From assembly GCA_938010435.1 (NCBI GenBank), contig CALLUS010000009.1, forward strand, positions 62,001 to 126,000: a stretch of 64,000 nucleotides of DNA, read 5' to 3'. Made by a program: the position numbers and the translations under genes. Numbering within the stretch: position 1 is the first letter of the stretch; every line of letters begins with the position of its first letter. Source of the stretch: an uncultured Rhizobiaceae group bacterium. Its GTDB lineage: Bacteria; Pseudomonadota; Alphaproteobacteria; Rhizobiales; Rhizobiaceae. Under the pieces are notes generated by a model. It had not been told where the DNA came from, did no database searches, and saw only the letters and a list, made by a program, of their open reading frames with translations. This document shows positions 21,553-29,567 of this stretch, one piece after another.

Positions 21553-22434
21553 ATGGGAGAGCGGGTCACTGTTGTTGAGGTTGGCCCGCGCGATGGGCTG
21601 CAAAACGAAAAGCGTATCTTTTCAACCGAAGACAAGCTGCACTTGATTTCATTTTTGGGGAAAGCGGGTTTGACGCGCATTGAGACGACCGCTTTCGTTT
21701 CGCCCAAATGGGTGCCGCAAATGGCTGACCATGATCTTGTGATGCGTGGGGCTGAACGGCGGGACAATCTGGAACTCTCTGCGCTGGTGCCGAATGAAAA
21801 AGGTGCATTGGCGGCAATCGCAGCAGGCGCACAAGCGCTGGCGGTGTTTGCGAGTGCCTCAGAAAGTTTTGCGCGCAAAAACACCAATTGTTCGATTGCT
21901 GAAAGTTTTGAGCGTTTCAAACCCGTGGCGACTTTGGCCAAGCAGAACAATCTGCCGCTACGCGGCTATATCTCCTGCGCCATAGACTGCCCTTATGAAG
22001 GGGCGCTTGCGCCTGAAGCCGTGGGCGAAGTGGCCGACCAATTGTTGGGCTTGGGCTGCACGGAAATCGCGGTGTCCGACACAATCGGCCAAGCCACGCC
22101 CATGCAGGTGGACACGGTGTTGCGTTATGTTTTGAAAACCGTTCCTGCCGACCAAATCGCTTGTCATTTCCACGACACATCCGGCCAAGCGCTTGCCAAT
22201 GTGGATGCTGCGCTGGCGTTAGGCATCCGCATTTTCGACAGCGCCATAGGCGGCCTAGGCGGCTGCCCCTTCGCCCCGGGCGCGGCGGGAAACTTGGCCA
22301 CGGATGCGCTGGTGAAGCATTTGGGGGAGCGGGGATATGAGTGTGGGGTGAATTTGGAAGTGTTGGGGGATGCGGAGCGGTTTGTGGAAAGGGTCGACGG
22401 TTTATTAGTAGTAAAAGGCATTCTTTCCAAATAG
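21553..22434 (+). CDS. mvaB: Hydroxymethylglutaryl-CoA lyase
   Basis: 293 residues. Cleaves HMG-CoA to acetyl-CoA and acetoacetate. The TIM-barrel motifs are complete: VGPRDGLQN with catalytic Arg13, the metal-binding ACHFHDT (His205, His207) and the signature GGLGGCPFAPGAAGN with catalytic Cys238. It begins three bases after the mvaA stop, so the two enzymes form a mevalonate-catabolic operon. No transporter or MvaR-type regulator is adjacent. The last 30 bases overlap the 3' end of the convergent reverse-transcriptase gene. Notably G+C-rich (38 of 60 bases in 22201-22260). Confidence 0.93.
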   Translation: MGERVTVVEVGPRDGLQNEKRIFSTEDKLHLISFLGKAGLTRIETTAFVSPKWVPQMADHDLVMRGAERRDNLELSALVPNEKGALAAIAAGAQALAVFASASESFARKNTNCSIAESFERFKPVATLAKQNNLPLRGYISCAIDCPYEGALAPEAVGEVADQLLGLGCTEIAVSDTIGQATPMQVDTVLRYVLKTVPADQIACHFHDTSGQALANVDAALALGIRIFDSAIGGLGGCPFAPGAAGNLATDALVKHLGERGYECGVNLEVLGDAERFVERVDGLLVVKGILSK

Positions 22435-23922
22435 ATCAATTTCTTTTGGTTTTATGACCGCAGAAACTTTCTCTGGATCCTTCTTAACCAAATGCTTAGA
22501 ATCCAAAGCAGCTGTAAGTTTTTCATTGTTAACCCATTCGCTATTCCAGAGTTGAACCACTCCACCATTTACAATCTTGCAAATAGCTTCGTCGCTTTCA
22601 AAATCAAAGCCGACTGACTTTGGTTTTGTCACTCGTTGCAACCAAATTTCAAGGTACCCGTTGTTTGGAATTTTACTCATTTTCAATTGAACAGATTCCC
22701 ATAGGCTCTGCTTTTTCGATGTTTCCTCTAATGAGATTAGGTGGCTTAGAATGCCTGCAATTGCTGGGAAAGTTTGAGGTGAATTGAAAGCAATATCTGA
22801 AAGAATTGCTACCTGAACTTCCAAATCATCGGGTTTAGTTTTCAACTTAAAGATGCTTTTATGCATTTCTGCGAGCAATTTTCTCAATGCTCCTGAGTTT
22901 GGGTGTTTCAATCCAAAAGAGTGAAGTCGGAGCAGTTTTTTCTGGAGCGTTTTTGCGTTTGTGTCGCCGAGATCCTGTAGATCAATTGCAGCCTTTTTAT
23001 CTGCTTTGATAGAACCTTCGACAACGTTTGTGGCGACTAGAGTCTTTGCCATACTCAGCCGCATTCCAACAGTTCTTAAATTGTCACTGACCGCCTTTAA
23101 TATTCTTTGACCTTGTTCGTCATTGTTTGTGAAAATCCTATAGTCATCACGATAGCGAATTATTTTAAAATCCCTCATGGAGCTTAGTTCTTCGGTTATA
23201 AGTTCATCAACAAATCCAAGAACTAACTCGGCAATTAGGTCCATTAAAACGGAACCTTGGCTTATGCCATTTGTCTGTCCATATCGTCCTGATTGAATAT
23301 GCCTATCGATTACATTTCCGAATAGGTTTTTATTACCGATTTCCCTTTTTGAGTCTTCTATTCCGTGAAGAGCCCACGGGATGCTGTGTGTGTAAAGTGA
23401 TCCATAGCAATCTGTAACATCTGTATGTAGCAAATGGCTGTATTGCAGAGATTCAACAATTGATATTTGTTCAACCTGTTGCCACCATGCCATCACTTGG
23501 GCAGCAACATCATTTTCTTCTTCATTAGTTATTACTGGTAAGCTGCAACAGCTAACGACTGTTTTTTCGAAATCTTTGAATCTGTTTACAATGAATTTCC
23601 AATTACCTTTTTCGCAAATATTATTCACGAGTGACACGTAAATTGCAGGATGCATCAACTCGAAAGGGCGCCAGCCAAACCGACCATCTTTATTTGCGAT
23701 GAGACTGTAATTCACCTTATCTAATTTGGCAGGCCATGTGTCGGTCTTAAATTCTTTAAAGTCCTTGGTTTTTAATATTTTGGACACATCTGACAAAATT
23801 TTTTGGAAGCTCAGATATTTGGGGAAATCTAAATTGAAATAACTTTCACTTTCTAACAAATGCTTTTTGGCTTCATCAGCGCTGAGCGAAGTAATTAGCT
23901 TAATATTTTTTGAGTTGATCAT
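22405..23922 (-). CDS. Abi/UG-type reverse transcriptase (candidate defence protein)
   Basis: 505 residues. The polymerase domain covers about 85-295: motif A HTDVTDCYGSLYTHSI (Asp168), motif B NGISQGSVLM (218-227) and catalytic motif C RYRDDY (YRDD at 257-260), followed by GMRLSMAKT. The remaining 200 residues are mostly helical and resemble the alpha-repeat region of Abi/UG reverse transcriptases; no maturase, endonuclease or nitrilase domain and no nearby intron or retron RNA was seen. Members of these groups act in phage defence (DRT, AbiK, AbiA), but the exact class is not assigned. A+T-rich (24 G+C of 60 in 22861-22920). No ribosome site precedes the ATG at 23922. Confidence 0.85.
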   Translation of the reverse strand: MINSKNIKLITSLSADEAKKHLLESESYFNLDFPKYLSFQKILSDVSKILKTKDFKEFKTDTWPAKLDKVNYSLIANKDGRFGWRPFELMHPAIYVSLVNNICEKGNWKFIVNRFKDFEKTVVSCCSLPVITNEEENDVAAQVMAWWQQVEQISIVESLQYSHLLHTDVTDCYGSLYTHSIPWALHGIEDSKREIGNKNLFGNVIDRHIQSGRYGQTNGISQGSVLMDLIAELVLGFVDELITEELSSMRDFKIIRYRDDYRIFTNNDEQGQRILKAVSDNLRTVGMRLSMAKTLVATNVVEGSIKADKKAAIDLQDLGDTNAKTLQKKLLRLHSFGLKHPNSGALRKLLAEMHKSIFKLKTKPDDLEVQVAILSDIAFNSPQTFPAIAGILSHLISLEETSKKQSLWESVQLKMSKIPNNGYLEIWLQRVTKPKSVGFDFESDEAICKIVNGGVVQLWNSEWVNNEKLTAALDSKHLVKKDPEKVSAVIKPKEIDLFGKNAFYY

Positions 23923-23987
23923 GTTATATTGTTCAAAAATTTAATTCTTAAACGTAGAACTGATTTCATGTAGTTTTGTAAAGTAAA

Positions 23988-24200
23988 ATGTTGCAAATGA
24001 CCAACCTCATCACCCTCAACGGAACCAGTAGTTCAGGCAAAACGTCTATTACGCGTAAGCTGCAAAAACCGTTGCTGCAGGTTTGGTTGAACTTTTCGAT
24101 TGATTCCGTGCTGTACGCTCTGCCTCAGGCGGAGTTGGGCTCGATGATCTCTGGTGAGACAATCACGCGGGATGAACATCATTATCCCAAACTTGTTTAG
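23988..24200 (+). pseudogene. Truncated chloramphenicol phosphotransferase-like protein
   Basis: 70 codons, with a second ATG at 23997 that gives MTNLITLNGTSSSGKTS. The P-loop (GTSSSGKT) and the following WLNFSIDSVLYALP match the N-terminus of the chloramphenicol 3-O-phosphotransferase family, whose members are about 175-180 residues long. The frame stops at TAG 24198, so two thirds of the protein, including the rest of the kinase, is missing; what follows is repeat DNA. It is divergent from the reverse transcriptase, 65 bases away. Most likely a gene remnant. Confidence 0.65.
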
Positions 24201-24213
24201 GGCTCTGACGGCT

Positions 24214-24248
24214 TGTCATCCTCGGGCTTGACCCAAAGTCCTATGACA
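24214..24248. repeat. Short palindromic intergenic element
   Basis: The arms TGTCAT and ATGACA bound a 23-base interior containing CTCGGGCTTGACCC. Sequences of this form recur in intergenic DNA of many alphaproteobacteria; only this copy was seen in the window. Confidence 0.5.
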
Positions 24249-24284
24249 GGGGTATTTGAACTCAATCGAAAACTCAAATTGGTT

Positions 24285-24413
24285 CTCCACCCTTGAGGGG
24301 GAGGTGTCGCCTTAGGCGATAGAAGTGGTAGCGCGCCAAGCGCGCTAACTTATTCGTTTTGACCCCTCTCTGCCTTCGCTGCGCTCACGCATCCCTCCCT
24401 CAAGGGGCTGGAG
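24285..24413. repeat. Composite palindromic repeat (REP/RIME-like)
   Basis: Imperfect terminal arms CTCCACCCTTGAGGG (24285-24299) and CCCTCAAGGGGCTGGAG (24397-24413) enclose two internal hairpins: TCGCC-TTA-GGCGA (24307-24319) and a 7-bp TAGCGCG/CGCGCTA stem with 5-base loop (24329-24347). There is no open frame of interest. With the preceding element it fills the 325-base gap 24201-24525. Confidence 0.6.
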
Positions 24414-24525
24414 TGGTCATGCCGAAAAACCGTATAAGCTCATTCTGCTCCCGCAAGTATCGGGTGGATAGGGGCGCAGCGGTTTCATAGTTTCTGTTCA
24501 CATTCAACGAACCGAGGAACTGAAA

Positions 24526-24993
24526 ATGGATTTTGCAATCAAAGGAATTTCTGCCGACGACTTTCGTCATCTCTACGGATTGTCTGATGAAGAATTGGCG
24601 GCCAAAGGTGCAAAGCGATATGTGTGCGATAACGCGCCGGGATATCCCGACCGCGTTGAAATGCGCGATGCCGAAATCGGGGAAACCCTGTTGTTGGTCA
24701 ACCACGTGAGCATGGGCAAAGATTCCCCCTACAAAGCGTCCCACGCGATATATGTGCGTGAAGGTGCGGAGGACACGTACGAAGCCAAAAACGAAGTGCC
24801 GCCTGTTATGTATAACAGGTTGCTTTCGCTCCGCGCTTTCGATCAAGCCGGCATGATTGTCGATGCCGATGTGGTCACGGGCAACGATATTCAACCGAGC
24901 ATTGAGCGTCTTTTGGAAAATGAAAACGTGGAACACATCGATGCCCACAATGCAGCCAGAGGCTGTTTTTCAGGACGCATTACACGGGCGTGA
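24526..24993 (+). CDS. DUF1203 domain protein
   Basis: 155 residues. The pattern MDFAIKGISADDFRHL, then HAIYVREGA and RLLSLRAFDQAGMIVDADVV, is that of DUF1203, a small cytosolic family of unknown function. It has no signal or membrane segment. A ribosome site GAGGAAC lies about 8 bases before the ATG. It closes the mosaic block that begins at mvaA. Confidence 0.82.
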   Translation: MDFAIKGISADDFRHLYGLSDEELAAKGAKRYVCDNAPGYPDRVEMRDAEIGETLLLVNHVSMGKDSPYKASHAIYVREGAEDTYEAKNEVPPVMYNRLLSLRAFDQAGMIVDADVVTGNDIQPSIERLLENENVEHIDAHNAARGCFSGRITRA

Positions 24994-25006
24994 ATTCGGG
25001 TGATGC

Positions 25007-25037
25007 GAACGGTCATGAACGCTCCTTCTGACCGTTC
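25007..25037. terminator. Hairpin between convergent genes
   Basis: A 9-bp perfect stem GAACGGTCA/TGACCGTTC with 13-base loop stands between the DUF1203 gene and the convergent Arg-rich protein gene. A T run is lacking, so terminator function is only likely by position. Confidence 0.4.
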
Positions 25038-25055
25038 TCATTGTATGGTGTGGGG

Positions 25056-25436
25056 TTAGCGGTAGTATCCACCAAACCCTCCACGGAAGCGACCGCCTCC
25101 GAAATTAAAGGATCCGAAACTGTCAAAATTCCGGTCATTCCGATATCCGTAGCCCGAGTTGTAACCACGACGGTATCTGCGATGGCTTCTGTAACCGCGG
25201 TTGCTGTAACCTCTTCTTAAACGGATACCGCGACGGCTTCTGCTGCGATAACCACGGCTGCGATGACGACGGCTACGATAGCGACGTGATCTTATTTCCA
25301 GAACACCTACTTCAGCGTCAGCGGAAATTGCGGGGACAAATGTACCGGCCGAGAAAGAAGCGGCTTGCGCCTGTGACGTAAGAGGAGTGGATACCAATGT
25401 GGCAACCGCGACGAATATTGCTGCTGGGAGCTTCAT
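25056..25436 (-). CDS. Secreted Arg/Tyr/Gly-rich protein
   Basis: 126 residues. A signal peptide (MKLPAAIFVAVATLV, ending near QAQA) is followed by a mature part made of short imperfect repeats of the RSRRYRSRRHRSRGYRS type (about residues 45-90) and a Gly/Phe-rich tail. The ATG at 25436 has AAAGGAGC seven bases upstream. It is strongly basic. I recognise no family; such proteins could bind polyanions or surface polysaccharide, but that is a guess. Confidence 0.7.
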   Translation of the reverse strand: MKLPAAIFVAVATLVSTPLTSQAQAASFSAGTFVPAISADAEVGVLEIRSRRYRSRRHRSRGYRSRSRRGIRLRRGYSNRGYRSHRRYRRGYNSGYGYRNDRNFDSFGSFNFGGGRFRGGFGGYYR

Positions 25437-25824
25437 ATCTATTGCTCCTTTCTTGCATGTTGGCTTCAATTTGAAGCGTGAAAAGTATCGAGCAACTTAT
25501 TGGATTGCCTGAATTGCAACATGAAACGTTGCAGTTTTCTAAGGATGACGACCTTGGAGAAATTGCACAATAGACCTCCTTTGAATGTGACCAAAGTGTG
25601 ATAAGTGGCTTTTGAATGAAATTTTATATAATAATTACAAATGTTTATGAGATCACATATTGCGTGATGAACCGGTTTTAGGTTTTGCATGTATGCGTAT
25701 TGGGACCTTGGATAAAAGCAAGTTTCTCGATGCCAGCACCCATCTTCTCTCTGTGACATGTAAGTGACTGGTGGATTGGAGAAATGGGGCGAATCACACT
25801 GGTCTGACATTTTTACACACTGTC
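25437..25824. other. Intergenic stretch without a gene
   Basis: 388 bases between two minus-strand genes. An A+T-rich segment near 25618-25645 may hold the promoter of the Arg-rich protein gene, and a small inverted repeat TGCAAC-N7-GTTGCA lies at 25515-25533. A frame of 120 codons on the minus strand (25466-25828) has no protein-like character, so I call no gene. Confidence 0.5.
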
Positions 25825-26991
25825 TCAATCATTCGGCATGCGCGCTTCAATCATTCCTGAATACCAGCTTGAGCCAAAGGGTATGGCATTGTCATCAAAG
25901 TTATAGGCGGGGTGGTGGCACTGTGCGCTGTCGCCATTGCCGAGGAAAATATATGCGCCGGGGCGTTCTTCCAACATGTAGCTGAAATCTTCGGCGGGCA
26001 TTATTGGGTCCACGTTGTCGTTCACATTGGTTGAAATTGATCTAGCAACATCTGCCGCGTACACGGTATTTTTGGGTGTGTTCATGGTCACAGGATAGCC
26101 TGTCTCCCATTTCACTTCGGCGGTCGCGCCAAAAGCTACTGCGGTGTTTTCAACAATCGAGTGAATGCGAGATTCTGCAAATTTGCGATTCTCTTTGTCC
26201 AATGTGCGAACGGTGCCCTGCATACGCACTGTGTGGGCAATCACATTGCTGGCGGCGCTGTCGGTTTCAAACGTGCCGACCGTCAATACAACACGTTGTA
26301 GCGGGTCGACATTGCGCGAAACAACGGATTGCAAAGCCACGACGATGTGGGCTGCAACGAGGGTTGTATCAACTGCCGCATGGGGTTCAGCGGCATGGCC
26401 ACCTTTGCCCGTCACGGTGATATCGAATTCATCAGATGAAGCCAGCAACGCGCCGGGGCGAATGGCAAAATGACCAACGGGAATGCCAGGCGCGTTGTGC
26501 ATGCCATAAACTTCTTGAATTCCAAAACGGTCCATCAAGCCGTCTTGGCACATGGCGAGTCCTCCTGCGCCACCTTCTTCGGCCGGTTGAAAAATTATGA
26601 CTGTAGTGCCGTTGAAATTGCGGGTCTCACAGAGATATTTTGCAGCCCCCAATAACATGGCGGTGTGCCCGTCATGGCCGCATGCATGCATCATGCCTTC
26701 GGTAGCGGAAGCGTAATCAAGGCCTGTTGTTTCAAGGATGGGCAGTGCGTCCATATCAGCACGCAGGCCGATGGTTTTACCGCTGTCGGATTTTTGACCT
26801 TTGATGACACCGACAACTCCGGTGCGACCAATACCTTCTACAACCTCGTCGCATCCAAAGGCGCGCAACAGTTCTGCTACACGGGCGGCGGTGCGGTGAA
26901 CTTCGTATAGGAGTTCTGGATGTGTATGAAAATCGTGCCGCCACTCAACGATTTCGGAATGTAGTTCGGCATATCGATTTTTGACGGGCAT
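25825..26991 (-). CDS. M20 family amidohydrolase
   Basis: 388 residues of the M20 metallopeptidase/amidohydrolase family (hippurate hydrolase, N-acyl-amino-acid deacylase type). Visible: RHDFHTHPELLYEV, the metal-binding ACGHDGHTAML, FQPAEEGGAGG and MHNAPG, and a late AEDFSYMLEERPGA. The likely reaction is removal of an acyl group from an N-acyl amino acid; the substrate is unknown. Start at 26991 (MPVKNRYAEL) is preferred to the upstream ATG at 27024, which adds 11 unconserved residues. Confidence 0.88.
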   Translation of the reverse strand: MPVKNRYAELHSEIVEWRHDFHTHPELLYEVHRTAARVAELLRAFGCDEVVEGIGRTGVVGVIKGQKSDSGKTIGLRADMDALPILETTGLDYASATEGMMHACGHDGHTAMLLGAAKYLCETRNFNGTTVIIFQPAEEGGAGGLAMCQDGLMDRFGIQEVYGMHNAPGIPVGHFAIRPGALLASSDEFDITVTGKGGHAAEPHAAVDTTLVAAHIVVALQSVVSRNVDPLQRVVLTVGTFETDSAASNVIAHTVRMQGTVRTLDKENRKFAESRIHSIVENTAVAFGATAEVKWETGYPVTMNTPKNTVYAADVARSISTNVNDNVDPIMPAEDFSYMLEERPGAYIFLGNGDSAQCHHPAYNFDDNAIPFGSSWYSGMIEARMPND

Positions 26992-27027
26992 GAGATCAAT
27001 CCAATGCAGTTCGGGACAATACAAATA

Positions 27028-27058
27028 CGGCCCTGTCAGGATGATCTGAACAGGGCCG
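27028..27058 (-). terminator. Terminator of the peptidoglycan-binding protein gene
   Basis: A 9-bp perfect stem CGGCCCTGT/ACAGGGCCG, extended by a partial inner stem, lies 30 bases past the gene. On the minus strand it is followed by TATTTGTATTG, a moderate T-rich tail. Confidence 0.7.
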
Positions 27059-27087
27059 CAAATTCAAGTGGTGAATTTCTGGTTTGT

Positions 27088-27636
27088 TTACGAGAACCAG
27101 CCTTTAACTTTGCCCCAAACAGATTTCTTGGGAGCTGGTTCAACGACCGAACCTTTGACAGCTTCAACGCCTTTAAGCTCGGGTAATGGCTCACTCTCGA
27201 AGTGATCTTCGTCAGCTTGAAGTTCTGCTTTCTCAATTGTTTGTGTCGTGATGGTCGACGCAAAAGAATTCATCTTTGAAAGGGTCGCAGGGCCAGCCAT
27301 ACCGTCAGCTTCTAAACCGTTTGCGGTCTGGAACTCTATAACGGCTTTCTTGGTGCCGGGGCCAAAACGGCCGTCTGCACCAATGCCCAGATCTTCTTGC
27401 ATTTGCTTTACGGCAGTGCCACGGGAACCGACGCGCAGGAGAACAAGTTCATGCAAACCCATTGCGGTGAAAGTATCTGGACCAGCGATGCCGTCCACAG
27501 CTAATCCGTTGGCTTGTTGAAATTCGCGAACAGCTTTTTCGGTGCCCGGGCCAAAATCACCGTCGGCGCCGATACCTAGTTTTTCTTGCAAGCGCTTCAC
27601 CGGTGCGCCTTTTAGACCACGTTTTAAAATTGACAT
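27088..27636 (-). CDS. Protein with two peptidoglycan-binding repeats
   Basis: 182 residues. Two copies of the PG_binding_1 module are clear: residues about 3-58 (LKGAPVKRLQEKLGIGADGDF, then FQQANGLAVDGIAGP) and about 67-121 (GTAVKQMQEDLGIGADGRF, then FQTANGLEADGMAGP). The last 60 residues are acidic, then basic (KKSVWGKVKGWFS), without a recognised domain. No signal peptide is seen, which is unusual for a cell-wall binder, so cytosolic location or non-classical export remains open. Confidence 0.85.
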   Translation of the reverse strand: MSILKRGLKGAPVKRLQEKLGIGADGDFGPGTEKAVREFQQANGLAVDGIAGPDTFTAMGLHELVLLRVGSRGTAVKQMQEDLGIGADGRFGPGTKKAVIEFQTANGLEADGMAGPATLSKMNSFASTITTQTIEKAELQADEDHFESEPLPELKGVEAVKGSVVEPAPKKSVWGKVKGWFS

Positions 27637-27825
27637 TTAGATCTCCAAAGTGAGTTTGAATAAATTCTGTAAAAGAAGCGTATCTGATCAAAATACCAAA
27701 ATGCTTCGATTCATTGTTTGCACAATATCGTAGCTTTGGTGTGAACTGCCAGTGCTTAGGAGTCTGTAATTTCTGAACCAATGGGCTAAGGGGTGTAGGA
27801 TGTTTGTGTGTCATGAGGCGCGTCT

Positions 27826-29004
27826 ATGAAGGCTGTTATCGCAGGAGGGGGAATTGGAGGTTTAACTGCCGCTATTTGTTTGGTGAAAGCGGGCTGGGAA
27901 GTAACTGTATTCGAGCAAGCGCCGGAAATTTCTGAAATTGGTGCCGGTATTCAGATTAGCCCTAACGGGGTGAAAATCCTCGAACAGCTTGGTGTAATGC
28001 CTGAACTTGAAAACACGCTGTTTGAACCGGAAGCGATTGAGTTGCGCATTGGTGCCTCGGGTCGAGAGGTGTTCTATTTACCACTTAAAGGTGTTGCCGA
28101 AAAACGTTGGGGAGCGCGTTATATTCAAATCCACAGAGCAGATTTGATGAATGGATTGTTGGCGGTGTTGAACCAGTTGCAAGCGGGTGTTGTTAAAACG
28201 GGAAAGACTGTTGTTGGTTATGTGAAAACCCAACAAGGCGTTCAGGTAAACCTGTTAGATGGCGAGAGAGTTGAGGTTGACCTTCTTGTGGGGGCTGATG
28301 GTGTGCGTTCCAATATTCGTTCTCAAATGTTGGGGCCTGAACAGCCGCGCTTCACAGGCAATGTGGCTTGGCGATCTGTTGTTCCGATTGAAAAATTGAA
28401 TGGTCATGTTCCTCCACCAACCGGATGTATATGGGCGGGGGCTGGAAGACATGCTGTCACGACCCGCATCCGCGGTGGATCGATGGTTAATTTTGTTGGA
28501 ATTGTAGAACAAAACGATTGGCGTGAAGAAAGTTGGAAACTTGAAGGGTCAAAAGAAGATGCGTTGCGAGATTTCGGTGATTGGAATCCTGTTCTTAGAA
28601 TAATAATTCAGGAATCAGATGTGCTCTATCGCTGGGCATTGTTTGATCGAGTTCCATTGGAAAAATGGTCTGATGGCCCCGTGATCTTGCTCGGGGACGC
28701 AGCACATCCAATGTTGCCGTCTTTGGCTCAAGGGGCCGTGCAATCTATTGAAGATGCCTATGTGCTTGCTCAGGAATTGGGCAAGGTAGACGACATTGCC
28801 CAAGCTTGTGACAACTATTTTGCTGAGCGAATTCGCAGAACTTCACGCATACAGAAGGGAGCAGCAGCCAATGTGAGTATGTTCCATCGCCGCAACATAG
28901 TTTCCCAATTATTGACATACGGTCCGATGAATTTGGCGAGTCGGCTTGCTCCACGTTTCTTGCATCGTCGCAATGACTGGTTGTTCGGGAAAGAATTCAA
29001 TTGA
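27826..29004 (+). CDS. FAD-dependent monooxygenase (salicylate hydroxylase type)
   Basis: 392 residues of the class A flavoprotein aromatic hydroxylases. The dinucleotide fold GGGIGGLTAA is at residues 7-16, the DG motif VGADGVRSNIR at about 155-165, and the GD motif LLGDAAHPMLPSLAQGA at about 288-304. It hydroxylates an aromatic ring at the cost of NAD(P)H; closest in pattern to salicylate 1-hydroxylase and 3-hydroxybenzoate 6-hydroxylase. No ring-cleavage gene lies beside it, so the substrate is unknown. Confidence 0.88.
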   Translation: MKAVIAGGGIGGLTAAICLVKAGWEVTVFEQAPEISEIGAGIQISPNGVKILEQLGVMPELENTLFEPEAIELRIGASGREVFYLPLKGVAEKRWGARYIQIHRADLMNGLLAVLNQLQAGVVKTGKTVVGYVKTQQGVQVNLLDGERVEVDLLVGADGVRSNIRSQMLGPEQPRFTGNVAWRSVVPIEKLNGHVPPPTGCIWAGAGRHAVTTRIRGGSMVNFVGIVEQNDWREESWKLEGSKEDALRDFGDWNPVLRIIIQESDVLYRWALFDRVPLEKWSDGPVILLGDAAHPMLPSLAQGAVQSIEDAYVLAQELGKVDDIAQACDNYFAERIRRTSRIQKGAAANVSMFHRRNIVSQLLTYGPMNLASRLAPRFLHRRNDWLFGKEFN

Positions 29005-29105
29005 AATGATTCATATTTACATTTGCCGGATGCGAAAAAGTGATTTGAATAAATTTTCATCTAGTGACAGGCTGATTGTATAGTTCAATGATATAGGTAG
29101 CGCCC

Positions 29106-29555
29106 ATGTTCAATTCTGTTTTCAAAATATCCACCACGCTTGCTTTGATTGCATCTGCAACAATGTTTTCGACATTTGCGATCGCTTCTGGCGATGTTGC
29201 GAAAGAGCGCCAGACTTTGATGAAGAATGTCGGTGCTGCTACAGGTGCAGGTGCTGCGATGGTTAAGGGCGAAGTGGAATTTAATGCGGTTGCTGCACAA
29301 CTTGTGTTGCGCACCATGAACAATGGTGGTTTGGGTTTTGGATACATGTTCCCTGAAGGCTCTGAGACCGGTTCTGAAACGGAAGCTGCTCCGGCGATTT
29401 GGTCTGACCGTGCCGGCTTCGATGCCGCAGTGAATAAATTTGTGGCAGAGACATCTGCAACGGTAACAGACCTTGATGGGTTTAAAGCAGCGTTTGGTGT
29501 GGCAACTGCCAATTGTGGTGCTTGTCACAAAGCCTATCGTGTGAAGAAAAACTAG
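29106..29555 (+). CDS. Cytochrome c' / class II c-type cytochrome
   Basis: 149 residues with a signal peptide (about 1-28) and a single heme site CGACH at residues 137-141, at the C-terminal end as in class II cytochromes (cytochrome c' and c-556). The body is helical with DVAKERQTLMKNVGAA and LDGFKAAFGVATANC. It is periplasmic; it may bind NO or carry electrons. A diheme cytochrome gene follows 12 bases later, so the two are probably cotranscribed. Confidence 0.9.
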   Translation: MFNSVFKISTTLALIASATMFSTFAIASGDVAKERQTLMKNVGAATGAGAAMVKGEVEFNAVAAQLVLRTMNNGGLGFGYMFPEGSETGSETEAAPAIWSDRAGFDAAVNKFVAETSATVTDLDGFKAAFGVATANCGACHKAYRVKKN

Positions 29556-29567
29556 CACAACTTATTC

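Noticed and set aside
23923-23987. Retron-type RNA beside the reverse transcriptase
   Set aside because: The 65 bases upstream show no paired inverted repeats or branching-G context expected for a retron msr-msd.
25466-25828. Minus-strand frame of 120 codons before the Arg-rich protein gene
   Set aside because: No recognisable domain, unusual amino-acid mix and no ribosome site; treated as intergenic.
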